DNA of 35,853 nucleotides. It comes from Porphyromonas sp. HMSC065F10. Lineage in GTDB: Bacteria > Bacteroidota > Bacteroidia > Bacteroidales > Porphyromonadaceae. The stretch covers positions 1 to 35,853 of the forward strand of contig NZ_KV793784.1 in assembly GCF_001808555.1 (NCBI RefSeq), given 5' to 3'. Made by a program: the position numbers and the translations under genes. Position 1 is the first letter of the stretch; every line of letters begins with the position of its first letter. Below, in pieces: positions 24,656 to 33,411 of this stretch. The notes under the pieces were generated by a model. The model did not search any database. It was not told the DNA's origin and worked only from the letters and a program-made list of their open reading frames with translations.

Positions 24656-25225
24656 TTAATCCTCATCCTCTACCACGCCGAGGTACTTATACAGCTTCTG
24701 AGTGGCATGGTGGTAATTCGCCTTGAGCGCCCCGACGCTGGTGCCGGTGATCTCAGAAATCTCGGCATAGGGTAGCTCCTCAAAGTACCGCAGCTCAAAG
24801 GTTGTCCTCTGCTTCTCAGGGAGCTTATCTATCGCCTCCATCAGCCGGATCTCCGCCTCGTCGCCATCGAAGTAAGGGTCGCTGGTCAGCGTCTCTGCAA
24901 GACTGTAGGTGTCGGTCTCTATGGGCAACTGACGCTCTGGGCGGTTTCTCCTCAGGAGCGAGCGTGCTTCATTGAGTGCGATGGTGTACATCCAGGTGGA
25001 GAGCTTGGACTTGCCCTCGAAGTGACCAAGGTTTTTCCATACCTTGATCAGCGTATTCTGCAGGGCGTCATTGGTGTCATCGTGGGTGATGAGCACACGA
25101 CGGATCACGGCATAGAGCATCGGTGAGTAGCGGTCAACGATGAGACGGAAGGCCTCCTCTTGGCTCTCCGACTGTTGTGCGAGCTCTACCAGCTCCTCAT
25201 CGGGTATGTCAGGACTGATCTTCAA
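24656..25225 (-). CDS. ECF-family RNA polymerase sigma factor
   Basis: 189-residue sigma-70 of the extracytoplasmic-function type, expected to direct polymerase to envelope-stress or similar promoters when freed from its anti-sigma. Region 2 covers about 26-93 (DRYSPMLYAVIRRV, DALQNTLIKVWKNL, STWMYTIALNEARSLLRR). Region 4 covers about 128-182 (LPEKQRTTFELRYFEELPYAEISEITGTSVGALKANYHHATQKLYKYL). No ATG occurs before region 2; the start is most likely the TTG at 25225, 13 bases after pgpH. Its anti-sigma candidate follows. Confidence 0.92.
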   Translation of the reverse strand: MKISPDIPDEELVELAQQSESQEEAFRLIVDRYSPMLYAVIRRVLITHDDTNDALQNTLIKVWKNLGHFEGKSKLSTWMYTIALNEARSLLRRNRPERQLPIETDTYSLAETLTSDPYFDGDEAEIRLMEAIDKLPEKQRTTFELRYFEELPYAEISEITGTSVGALKANYHHATQKLYKYLGVVEDED

Positions 25226-25238
25226 GGGAGAGTGGGGC

Positions 25239-27314
25239 TCACTTGGCCTGAGCAGCCTTAGCCTCCTTATTCAGCTCGGGGTACTTGATCCGAGAGTGAT
25301 TCATCGTCCGGAGCTTATCGAGGAATACCTGCTTGATCATCTCGATGTCCTTAAGCGTCAGCGGAGTATTTCGCAGGTAACCACCGCTGACTATGCCATC
25401 CACGATCTTGTCGATGTGATTGGTGAGGATCTCCTCATTCATCTCCTTGAGGCTTCGGGAGGATGCCTCCACCTGATCGGCCAGCATCATCACGCCCTGC
25501 TCCCGGGTCCAGGGGTTGGGCCCCGGGTAGCGGAACATACTCTCGTCCACCACCTCACCCGGGTGCTCATTGCAGTACTGGATGTAGAAGTACTTCGTCA
25601 TACCGAGACCATGGTGAGTGCGGATAAAGTCAATGATCTGCTCAGGGAGCTTCGCATTGCGAGCCATCTCCACGCCGTCCGTGACGTGGCTGATGATGAT
25701 CTTGGCACTCTCCTCGGGGCGGAGCTTGAAGTGTGGATTATTCTCCCCGCCCTGGTTCTCCGTGAAGTAGATCGGGTTTTTCATCTTCCCGATGTCGTGG
25801 TAGAGCGCACCGGTGCGGGTCAGTTGCACGTTGCCACCGATCTTGGAGATCGCAGCGGTGCTGAGGATAGAGACATTGAGCACGTGCTGGAATGTCCCCG
25901 GTGCCACCTCGCTCTCCCTCTTGAGGAGCGGCTTGTTGATGTCGCCCAGCTCCACGAGGCTGATCGGTGTGATGTAGCCAAAGACCTTCTCCACTATATA
26001 GAGGAGTGGGTAAGAGAACATTAGGAAGATGAAGCCGATCGCAAAGTACCACACAAGGTTGATGTCAAAGCCGGTCAGCGTCCCCTCCATAGCAAGCGTG
26101 TAGGCGGTGTAGACGGTGATCTGGACAAATGGCACCCACACCGCGGAGTAGATCAGGTCGCGCCTCTGAGAAATGTCAGACAGCGTTGCCAGCACGACCG
26201 CCCCGCTGATCACCTGGAGTAGGAGGAAGAGAGCGGCATCAGGCACCACGAGGGTGGTGAGGAGCACGGCCGTGATAAAGGTCACGAGGGCGGTGCGCCC
26301 GTCCATCACCACGCGTGTCAGGATCAGCACCATGCAGTAGGGGATCACGTAGACCACCATCGGTGAGATCGGAGCAAGTAGGTAGGAGGCAGCAGGAAAG
26401 AGAAGCACCTGTAGGAGCAGGAAGAGCCTATTGCGACGCTCACTCATCAAGTCGGGACGGGCTATCCGGAGGTAGAAGTAGAGACCCAGCAGTGTGCCGG
26501 CGATCAGAGCCAGCAACCCCAGTCGGACGATCACTATGTCTGACGTGCTGCGGGCATACTCGTTGTAGGCTGACTCATACCCCTTGAGCTTCTGATAGAT
26601 CTCCGGGGTGACCATCTCGCCAAGACCGACGATCTTCGTCCCCTTGAAGACCACTCCCACCACCTCATTGATCGAGGCGATGCGGGCGTCCGCCATACGG
26701 CTCGTCTGGTCGGTGTCGTAGATCACATTGGGCATCAGTAGTGCCGCTAGGTCGGCCTGACGCAGCGTGAGACTGTCCAGTCCCTTAGGGGCCTTGGCTA
26801 TGATCGAGTCGTACGCCGCCGCCGTCGTGATCAGGTCGGAGAGCTGGCGCTCCCGAGCCACATTGTCCTTGCCGATCACGAAGACCTTGGCGGAGTCTGT
26901 GAGCTGCTCCACCTCTGCCGGATCAACCATGCCAAGGTCGTAGAAGTGCTCCAGCTCCCTCAGCAGATAGGCGACGTAGCTGCTATGCTCCATGATCACC
27001 CGGGGCAGCTTGGCATCGTGATAGGCCTCGAGCAGCTGATCCTTCTGCTGCCTGTACACCTCTCTATTATAGGAGAAGTAGAGATCCTTGTGTGCCTCTA
27101 TGTAGGCCTGCTCCTGCTGTACCGCCTCCGGGCTCTTCCGCACCTCGAAGTCGTACGGCGCGATCAGCACATCTTGGTAGCGCCAGGGCTGATTGACCGC
27201 ATACTTGTACTTGAAGTGTGACTGCCCGCCCGGGTAGCACAGTGCCAAGATCGCCGCCGTAGCAAGGATGGCGACGAACGTCCAAAGGGCGGTGGTGCGA
27301 TGTACCTTCTTCAT
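25239..27314 (-). CDS. pgpH: 7TM-HD phosphohydrolase, PgpH family
   Basis: Membrane HD-domain phosphodiesterase; characterised members hydrolyse cyclic di-AMP. I start at the ATG at 27314 (MKKVHRTTALWTF); the frame is open to another ATG at 27392, adding 26 residues without family character. In the 691-residue form one N-terminal membrane helix (about 9-26) is followed by a large outer domain with many helices (7TMR-HDED type). About seven membrane helices come next, then a cytoplasmic HD domain with FQHVLNVS, His506-Asp507 in YHDIGK, HFKLRPEESAKIIISHV and a THHGLGMTKYFY motif. It precedes the ECF sigma gene by 13 bases. Enzyme specificity is inferred from the family. Confidence 0.92.
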   Translation of the reverse strand: MKKVHRTTALWTFVAILATAAILALCYPGGQSHFKYKYAVNQPWRYQDVLIAPYDFEVRKSPEAVQQEQAYIEAHKDLYFSYNREVYRQQKDQLLEAYHDAKLPRVIMEHSSYVAYLLRELEHFYDLGMVDPAEVEQLTDSAKVFVIGKDNVARERQLSDLITTAAAYDSIIAKAPKGLDSLTLRQADLAALLMPNVIYDTDQTSRMADARIASINEVVGVVFKGTKIVGLGEMVTPEIYQKLKGYESAYNEYARSTSDIVIVRLGLLALIAGTLLGLYFYLRIARPDLMSERRNRLFLLLQVLLFPAASYLLAPISPMVVYVIPYCMVLILTRVVMDGRTALVTFITAVLLTTLVVPDAALFLLLQVISGAVVLATLSDISQRRDLIYSAVWVPFVQITVYTAYTLAMEGTLTGFDINLVWYFAIGFIFLMFSYPLLYIVEKVFGYITPISLVELGDINKPLLKRESEVAPGTFQHVLNVSILSTAAISKIGGNVQLTRTGALYHDIGKMKNPIYFTENQGGENNPHFKLRPEESAKIIISHVTDGVEMARNAKLPEQIIDFIRTHHGLGMTKYFYIQYCNEHPGEVVDESMFRYPGPNPWTREQGVMMLADQVEASSRSLKEMNEEILTNHIDKIVDGIVSGGYLRNTPLTLKDIEMIKQVFLDKLRTMNHSRIKYPELNKEAKAAQAK

Positions 27315-27455
27315 ATCATCTGATAGACTGGCGAGTGACAAGGAGAGGATGACCGACGGCCGGTGGGGAGTCTCCCGCATGACCTTGGTCATCCCTCTCT
27401 CTCCTATGCGTGCATTACATGTGTTCCTTCCCTCGGGGGAAGGGTAGGTCGGGAC
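27315..27455. other. folD-pgpH gap, no gene
   Basis: 141 bases without a gene. It contains a seven-base-pair hairpin (CCTTCCC 27426-27432 with GGGAAGG 27437-27443) just after the folD stop but with no T-run. The near-palindrome ATGACCTTGGTCAT lies at about 27378-27391, over the rejected upstream pgpH start. No TAnnTTTG box is seen, so pgpH is probably read through from folD. Confidence 0.4.
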
Positions 27456-28355
27456 TTACTTCTCGAGACCCCTATTGCGCCGGGCGGCGAGGAGGGTATT
27501 GTGAAGCAGTGCGATGATCGTCATCGGGCCCACACCTCCCGGCACGGGAGTAATGTAGGAGCACTTCGGTGCGACGTTGTCGAAGTCCACGTCACCGCAG
27601 AGACGGAAGCCTTTCGCTCTCGAGGCGTCCGGTACGCGGGTCGTACCTACGTCGATCACGACAGCACCCTCCTTGACCATATCGGCCTTGACGAAGTGGG
27701 GCTGACCCAGTGCGGCGATGATCACGTCGGCGTGACGGGTGTAGAAGGCGATGTCCTTCGTGTGGCTGTGGCAGACCGTGACGGTCGCATTGCCGGGATT
27801 GGCCTTGTGGAGCAGCAGCTGTGCCACCGGCTTACCGACGATGTCGCTCCGGCCCAGCACCACCACGTGCTTGCCGTCGGTGCTGATGTTGTACCGCCTC
27901 AGCAACTCGCAGATGCCGAAGGGGGTGGCGGAGACAAAGCCCGGCAGTCCGATGGAGAGCTTGCCGACGTTGGTCGGGTGGAAGCCGTCCACGTCCTTCC
28001 TCGGATCGATTGCCTCGATCACCTTTTGCGCATCAATATGCTTAGGCAGAGGCAGCTGGACGATGAAGCCGTCGAGGTCGTCGTCCGCATTGAGCTTGGC
28101 GACCTCCTTGAGCAGCTCCTCCTCCGTGATGTCTGCCTCGAAGCGCAGGGTCTCGCTGCGGATCCCGCATGCCTCGCAGGTGAGCATCTTATTGTGTACG
28201 TAGGTCTCGCTGCCACCATCGTGGCCGACGAGTACGGCGATCAGTCGGGGAGACTTGTGTCCCTCAGCGACCATCTTCTCCACCTCCGCCTTGATCTCCT
28301 CTCTCATCTGCCGATTGATCTCCTTGCCATCGAGCAGTGTGTAGGGTGTTTCCAT
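27456..28355 (-). CDS. folD: Methylenetetrahydrofolate dehydrogenase/cyclohydrolase FolD
   Basis: Bifunctional folate enzyme that interconverts methylene-, methenyl- and formyl-tetrahydrofolate and supplies one-carbon units. The 299-residue product has the catalytic Tyr52-x3-Lys56 in TYVHNKM, QLPLPKH, the DVDGFHP segment and the NADP-binding GRSDIVGKP. The terminal signature [11 protein letters not shown] is also present. It follows ffh by 36 bases on the same strand. Confidence 0.97.
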   Translation of the reverse strand: METPYTLLDGKEINRQMREEIKAEVEKMVAEGHKSPRLIAVLVGHDGGSETYVHNKMLTCEACGIRSETLRFEADITEEELLKEVAKLNADDDLDGFIVQLPLPKHIDAQKVIEAIDPRKDVDGFHPTNVGKLSIGLPGFVSATPFGICELLRRYNISTDGKHVVVLGRSDIVGKPVAQLLLHKANPGNATVTVCHSHTKDIAFYTRHADVIIAALGQPHFVKADMVKEGAVVIDVGTTRVPDASRAKGFRLCGDVDFDNVAPKCSYITPVPGGVGPMTIIALLHNTLLAARRNRGLEK

Positions 28356-28391
28356 AATGTTGTGTGACTATTTTGGTAAAAAATGATTATC

Positions 28392-29744
28392 TCATCTGCC
28401 ACCTCTCATCTGCTGTCGCATCTGAGCCATAGAGGGAGCGCCCTTGCCACTGAGGCCGAGGCTGCTCATCTTCTTCATCATCTTCTTGGCGGCATTGAAT
28501 TGCTTGATCAGCCGATTCACCTCCTGTATGTCCTTCCCGCTACCGGCAGCGATACGCTTACGCCGCTCAGCGTTGATGATGTCCGGATTGGCGCGCTCCT
28601 CGGGCGTCATCGAGCGGATGATCGCCTCGATCCCGCTAAAGGCGCTGTCGTCTACGTCTAAGTCCTTGATCGCACTGCCGACACCGGGGATCATGGCTAA
28701 GAGATCCTTGAGGTTGCCCATCTTCTTGATCTGCTGGATCTGATCAAGGAAGTCGTCGAAGTCAAACTTATTCTTCCTGATCTTGCTCTCCAGCTGGGCT
28801 GCCTTCTTCTCATCGTACTGCTGCTCCATCCGCTCCACGAGGGAGACAACATCGCCCATCCCGAGGATGCGGTCCGCCATACGGGTGGGGTAAAAGACGT
28901 CGATCGCCTCCATCTTCTCTCCTGTACCGATGAAGAGGATTGGCTTGTCGACTACCGTGCGGATCGAGAGTGCGGCACCGCCGCGGGTATCACCGTCCAA
29001 CTTCGTCAGGACTACACCGTCGAAGTCAAGCCGATCATTGAATTCCTTGGCCGTATTCACCGCATCCTGTCCCGTCATTGAGTCGACGACGAAGAGGATC
29101 TGTGTCGGTCTGACAGCCGCCTTGATATTGGCGATCTCAGTCATCAGCACGTCATCCACGGCGAGACGGCCGGCGGTATCGATGATGATCGTGTCGCGAC
29201 CATTCATCTTCGCAAAGGCGAGCGCCCGCTCAGCGATTGCCACCGGGTCCTGATTGCCCTCCTCACTGTAGACCGGTATGCCGATCTGAGCGGCGATCAC
29301 CTTGAGCTGCTCGATGGCGGCAGGGCGATAGACATCCCCGGCCACAAGGAGAGGCTTCAGCCCCTTCTTCTTGTGCAGCATATTGGCGAGCTTGCCGGCA
29401 AAGGTGGTCTTACCCGAGCCTTGCAGACCCGACATCAGGATGATATTGGGGTCCGCATCAGTACGCAGCTCCACCTCGGAGCCGCCCATGCAGCGCGTCA
29501 GCTCATCATGGACGATCTGGACCAGCTTCTGTCCCGGCTTGATGGAGGAGACTACCTTCTCGCCCACAGCCTTGTCGAGGACGCTCTTCGTAAAGTCGGA
29601 GGCGACGGTATAATTGACGTCCGCCTCCAGCAAGGCCTTACGTATGTCCTTGACGGTGTCAGCGACATTAAGTTCGGTGATGGATCCCTCTCCCTTAAGG
29701 TTCTTAAAGGACTCAAGAAGTCGGTCCGATATACTTTCAAACAT
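28392..29744 (-). CDS. ffh: Signal recognition particle protein Ffh
   Basis: GTPase that binds signal sequences and SRP RNA and targets ribosomes to the membrane. The 450-residue protein has the N-domain helical bundle (1-90), G1 GLQGSGKTT at 106-114, G3 DTAGR at 189-193 and G4 TKLD at 247-250. The M domain (about 330-440) ends in methionine/glycine-rich text including MMKKMSSLGLSGKGAPSMAQ. No SRP RNA gene was seen nearby. First gene of its unit, behind the box at 29810-29817. Confidence 0.97.
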   Translation of the reverse strand: MFESISDRLLESFKNLKGEGSITELNVADTVKDIRKALLEADVNYTVASDFTKSVLDKAVGEKVVSSIKPGQKLVQIVHDELTRCMGGSEVELRTDADPNIILMSGLQGSGKTTFAGKLANMLHKKKGLKPLLVAGDVYRPAAIEQLKVIAAQIGIPVYSEEGNQDPVAIAERALAFAKMNGRDTIIIDTAGRLAVDDVLMTEIANIKAAVRPTQILFVVDSMTGQDAVNTAKEFNDRLDFDGVVLTKLDGDTRGGAALSIRTVVDKPILFIGTGEKMEAIDVFYPTRMADRILGMGDVVSLVERMEQQYDEKKAAQLESKIRKNKFDFDDFLDQIQQIKKMGNLKDLLAMIPGVGSAIKDLDVDDSAFSGIEAIIRSMTPEERANPDIINAERRKRIAAGSGKDIQEVNRLIKQFNAAKKMMKKMSSLGLSGKGAPSMAQMRQQMRGGR

Positions 29745-29809
29745 ATGTTGTTGCTACTACAAGTACAAGCTATTATTGATTGCGAGCCATCGGCCCGCCC
29801 ATAACCCTG

Positions 29810-29817
29810 CAAATCTA
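29810..29817 (-). promoter_or_regulatory. Promoter -7 box for the ffh unit
   Basis: On the minus strand TAGATTTG followed by C is an exact TAnnTTTG match. No TTTG stands at the usual upstream distance. The leader of about 60 bases begins with a hairpin (GCGAGCC 29782-29788 with GGCCCGC 29792-29798, one G-U pair in RNA). Confidence 0.5.
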
Positions 29818-29885
29818 CCAAAAAAGCATCATCCGTATGCGACTGAGATTCACAGGGAAGTTACCTCACACCTTCTGGGCTATTT

Positions 29886-29945
29886 CTATTACTGGTAATA
29901 GGCGTGACTAATACCGCTAAAAGATTTCTCTATTACCGCTATTAG
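29886..29945. repeat. Intergenic repeat cluster, copy 3 (diverged)
   Basis: Palindromic unit CTATTACTGGTAATAG at 29886-29901, directional unit CTAATACCGCTAAAAGATTT at 29908-29927, palindromic unit CTATTACCGCTATTAG at 29930-29945. It is clearly related to the copies at 120-204 and 18874-18955 but more diverged. It lies upstream of ffh and downstream of the outer membrane protein gene. GAGAGGGACG at 29996-30005 nearby is also shared with copy 2. Confidence 0.8.
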
Positions 29946-30023
29946 TTATGACCCTGAAGTCGTGAGAAAAAACTACTCTTGGAATAATTGGGTTGGAGAG
30001 GGACGGTGGCAAGGGCTCGGGGC

Positions 30024-32591
30024 CTACCGCTTGAGGGTAAGAGTAAGAAGCACCTCCCGACCGCGGAGGGTGGTACACCGGCTGCTGCTATTGATACCGT
30101 CGGTCCGGCGGTAGTACTCTGAGCGGACGTTGGTCAGGTTGGTGAGGTCGATCTGGAGACGGAGTTTGTCCCTCGTGTAGTAGATCTTGCCGTCGAGGAA
30201 GACTTGGTTGATCGGGTCATATAGGGGCGAACTGCTGTAGCGGTGCTGGAGGTCGGCGGATACTCCCCAGTGTGCGCCGAGGAGTAGGGTACCTCGCAGG
30301 GTCTGCTCCAGACTCCGGGTGATGAGGTCTGTCGCCCTATCCCCGATGTGGACTCGGGATCGGTCGCTCTCGATGCCATACTCGAGGGTCATCAGCGTGC
30401 TTCCCATCCAGTTCAGGGATGCCCCATACGAGAGGTCAGACCCACGATAGGGGATCATGAGTCCCTGCTGGTAGGTGTCGCCCTTGGAGCTGTCCCAGCC
30501 TACCGTCCCCTTGAGTGTGATCATCGGTCCAGAGAAGTACTTGGAGAGCTCCGCAGAGAGACCGCCGGAGAGGGCGCTGTGGGCGAGTGGGAGGTAGGAG
30601 CGGATCCTCTTGCCCTCCCTGACAGAGAGACGGTAGATCCTCGGTGCGGTCACGTGCCCTCCTCGACCGGTGAGCACATAGGAGAGATCCCACGGCGCTG
30701 TCCCCTCCTGTCGGAGCAGTAGGTTGTGCGAGCGTGTCACCCCTTGGTCCGTGATTCCCTCCCGGTAGTCTGTCAGACCGACGCGGATCATGTGCGGGAA
30801 GTAGGATGTCAGCTCCGGTCGGCTTGTGCTGAAGCTGTAGATGAGTAGTGTCCTCCCGCCCATCCAGTCATGCCTGATCGAGGAGCTGACGCCGGGGAGG
30901 AGGTGTTGCTGTCTCCCTCCGGGGAGATCTTGCAGTCTTGCACTAAGGGCAGGCGTGAGCTTCAGTTCCAGTCCATTACTCTGGTATCGATACTCTACAG
31001 AAAGGTTGGAGGTCAGCTCCTTACTGTGGACCTTACGGGGATCCTGCTCTTGCTCCCCGATCCTAAGCTCATAGCTCTCCAGGCCGCCTCTGATCTGTGG
31101 GGAGAGCTGATGATGACCTATGGAAAAGGTGCCCTCCAGAGCGAGTGTGGCAGTGAGGTCATCGGACTGCAGCCGATAGGGAGTCTCTCCTGCGAGGGTC
31201 ATCTCCTGAGGACGGCTGCTGTACCCTATGCCGAGGGCGGCGGTATAGAGATGCCCACCGAGGAGCTTCTTAGCGGTGAGCGAATTGGAGAGCCGGAGGG
31301 AGGGGAGGAGCATATCAATGGTGCGAGGCTGACCATTGACGGCAGCGTTGTCCTCGGTGGTGAGGTGGTGGTAGCGGACGGAGAGGATGTCCTTGAGATA
31401 GAGCTCCTCCCCATTCTGCTCATAGGTTAGCTCATTCTCTGTCGCGCTGCGTCTCGAGAGGTAGTCGGTGGTCTCTCGGAGGTCGATCGATCCGAGCGCA
31501 GGGTCGTAGTAGTGGCTCTCCCTCTCCTCTCTAAGTCGGTTTCGGTCGTGGAATCCGTTGAGATTGATCCGAAGGGTTTCGCTGTCGGACAGGGCGATGA
31601 GATGATTGAGGGAGAGGAAGGCGGTCTGATTGTCGCGCCTTCGATCACGTCCGAAGAAGGTGCTGTAGATCTTTCGCTCCGCAAAGAGGTTCTCCGGTCC
31701 TCCGGAGAGTTGGTAGGGGTTGAAGACCACCCCCATACCGATGTTTTGTACTCGGGTCTCGAAGATGATGTCGTCGCCGGTATTGTCTCCCTTGGCGACG
31801 AGGATGGTCTGCCGCCGGGGCTGGAAGTTCATGAGCGAACCGCTCACCTTGCCGATCGGCGGCCAGCCGCCGACAGCACCGCTTAGGTCCCTGAGCCACC
31901 TCTTCTTGGCAGACTCCTTGAGCTTCACATTGAGTGCGGCGCGATCGGACCGGCTTTGCTCTCTGAGCAGCCGGATCGGCTCATGGCGCTCATAGATCTG
32001 TACGGAGGCGACATCCTCGGGGCGGATGTTGCGTGAGGCCAGTGTGTAGCGGCTGCCGAGGAGGTCGAGATTCTCTATGTAGAAGCGATTGATGCTTCGT
32101 CCCTTGTAGGAGATCATGCCGTCGGCGGAGACGGTGACATCGGGGAGCCGAACGAGCACATCCTCCAGCTTGGTGTCCATCGCTTGGGCAAAGGCGGAGG
32201 TGCGGTAGCTGACCGTGTCTCCGTGCTGCTCGATAGCCCTTGCCCGCACCTGCACCTCTGGGAGCTTGAAGTCCTGCCGGTGGAGCAGGATCTCTTTTCC
32301 CTCTCTCATGAGGAGGGTGTCTAAGCGAACCACCTCCGTCCGGTAGCCGATCAGTGCGGCGCGGACCGTGAGGTCGGACTTGGAGTCGGGTAGATCGAGA
32401 CAGAAAGTGCCGTCCTCCCGGCTGATCGTCTGGCGGATCACCTTGCTCTCACCACGGAGGAGAAGGATCTGAACTGTCGATATCCCCTCCCCTGTCTCTG
32501 CGTCCCTGACCACTCCACACCACTCCTCAGCGGTGGCAATGGTCAGGGTGAGGGGAAGGAGAAAAAGGAAAAGGAGATGCCTACGGATCAC
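30024..32591 (-). CDS. TonB-receptor-like outer membrane protein with regulatory N-domain
   Basis: 855 residues. After a signal peptide ending near ATA-EE (residue 21), a carboxypeptidase-regulatory-like beta domain spans about 23-105 (GVVRDAETGEGISTVQILL, DGTFCLDL). A TonB-box-like strand LPEVQVRA at 110-117 and a plug-like domain at about 120-226 follow. The remainder looks like a beta-barrel of alternating strands, including a C-terminal EVLLTLTLKR strand that lacks the usual terminal aromatic. The start is GTG at 32591, and GTGA overlaps the stop of the GLPGLI gene, so the pair is translationally coupled. Receptors of this type are often encoded beside GLPGLI proteins in Bacteroidota; the substrate is unknown. 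Confidence 0.85.
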   Translation of the reverse strand: MIRRHLLFLFLLPLTLTIATAEEWCGVVRDAETGEGISTVQILLLRGESKVIRQTISREDGTFCLDLPDSKSDLTVRAALIGYRTEVVRLDTLLMREGKEILLHRQDFKLPEVQVRARAIEQHGDTVSYRTSAFAQAMDTKLEDVLVRLPDVTVSADGMISYKGRSINRFYIENLDLLGSRYTLASRNIRPEDVASVQIYERHEPIRLLREQSRSDRAALNVKLKESAKKRWLRDLSGAVGGWPPIGKVSGSLMNFQPRRQTILVAKGDNTGDDIIFETRVQNIGMGVVFNPYQLSGGPENLFAERKIYSTFFGRDRRRDNQTAFLSLNHLIALSDSETLRINLNGFHDRNRLREERESHYYDPALGSIDLRETTDYLSRRSATENELTYEQNGEELYLKDILSVRYHHLTTEDNAAVNGQPRTIDMLLPSLRLSNSLTAKKLLGGHLYTAALGIGYSSRPQEMTLAGETPYRLQSDDLTATLALEGTFSIGHHQLSPQIRGGLESYELRIGEQEQDPRKVHSKELTSNLSVEYRYQSNGLELKLTPALSARLQDLPGGRQQHLLPGVSSSIRHDWMGGRTLLIYSFSTSRPELTSYFPHMIRVGLTDYREGITDQGVTRSHNLLLRQEGTAPWDLSYVLTGRGGHVTAPRIYRLSVREGKRIRSYLPLAHSALSGGLSAELSKYFSGPMITLKGTVGWDSSKGDTYQQGLMIPYRGSDLSYGASLNWMGSTLMTLEYGIESDRSRVHIGDRATDLITRSLEQTLRGTLLLGAHWGVSADLQHRYSSSPLYDPINQVFLDGKIYYTRDKLRLQIDLTNLTNVRSEYYRRTDGINSSSRCTTLRGREVLLTLTLKR

Positions 32592-33400
32592 TTAGCTCGC
32601 TCGATATACTGGTACGACTTGCGAGAGAGCGCCATCCTGCGAAGGTCCTCCGGGGTCTCTTCAGGTTGGCTGGACACGGGGTAGAGCTTCTTGAGCCAGG
32701 CTCGGTTGTTGGTGGCGCACTGATGTAGGGCGTGGAGGACCTCCTTCTTGGACTGTTTCTTGGATGGTGATGAGGCGGTCAAGGGTGAGGGTATGATAGG
32801 ACGCTCGTCATCGGGGGTGAGGGCAAAGGAGATGAGCGTGAAGTGGAAGAGACTGTCGGTCGTGACCGCCTCTGTCACCAGACCGGGCAGACCGGTGAGC
32901 TTCCACGGCCCCACAGGCAGGGGGACATCCGTCGCATAGGAGACGATCCACTCGCGTCCGTAGAGCTTGCCTCTCGCCTGCTTGGAGGGGATGCCATTGA
33001 CCTCTTTTACCTCGTCTGACAGCTCCCATGTCACGACGGGAAGAGGCTCCTCGTAGTGGATCTGGGTCATGGGATACTCGTATACCGTCCTGGTATTGCC
33101 TGCGAGGTCGGTGAAGATACGTGTCCTCTGTCCTCTCGCCATATCTCGTGTCATGGCAACGATGGTGTAAGGATCAAGTCCGGTCTGGAGGAGGGAGTCC
33201 TGTACTAACTTCTTTTGGTAGGTATTCTCGCTGACACAGGAGAAGTAGCCTTTCTCAGAATTAAGACGTATGATGTCGTTAGTGACTTTGCCGGTCGTGG
33301 CATTCCGCTCTGTGTAGCTGTATAGCGCTGTATATCTCTGTTGTCCTGTCGCGAGGAGCGAGGTGGTTAGGAGGAGAATCAGGGAGAGGAGATATCGCAT
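32588..33400 (-). CDS. GLPGLI family secreted protein
   Basis: 270 residues with a signal peptide (MRYLLSLILLLTTSLLATGQ). The family signature region is present: YEEPLPVVTWELSDEVKEV, then YGREWIVSYATDVPLPVGPWKLTGLPGLV, with the namesake motif as GLPGLV at 170-175. Members are exported proteins of unknown function from Bacteroidota. The C-terminal third is basic and serine/lysine-rich. The gene lies 11 bases after manA and overlaps the outer membrane protein gene, so it probably works with that protein at the envelope. Confidence 0.88.
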   Translation of the reverse strand: MRYLLSLILLLTTSLLATGQQRYTALYSYTERNATTGKVTNDIIRLNSEKGYFSCVSENTYQKKLVQDSLLQTGLDPYTIVAMTRDMARGQRTRIFTDLAGNTRTVYEYPMTQIHYEEPLPVVTWELSDEVKEVNGIPSKQARGKLYGREWIVSYATDVPLPVGPWKLTGLPGLVTEAVTTDSLFHFTLISFALTPDDERPIIPSPLTASSPSKKQSKKEVLHALHQCATNNRAWLKKLYPVSSQPEETPEDLRRMALSRKSYQYIERAK

Positions 33401-33411
33401 AGTCTTATGAT

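Noticed and set aside
25140-26024. A 294-residue open frame on the plus strand
   Set aside because: Antisense to pgpH and the sigma gene, both supported by motifs.
27315-27392. N-terminal extension of PgpH by 26 residues
   Set aside because: The upstream ATG gives a stretch unlike the family; the ATG at 27314 places the membrane helix at the N-terminus as expected.
8792-27392. Three open frames of exactly 717 codons (8792-10945, 19285-21438, 25239-27392)
   Set aside because: The proteins are unrelated (peptidase, FtsH, PgpH) and the third has a later start, so the equal length is chance.
27363-28367. A 334-residue open frame on the plus strand
   Set aside because: Antisense to folD, which is unmistakable; composition is that of a reversed coding strand.
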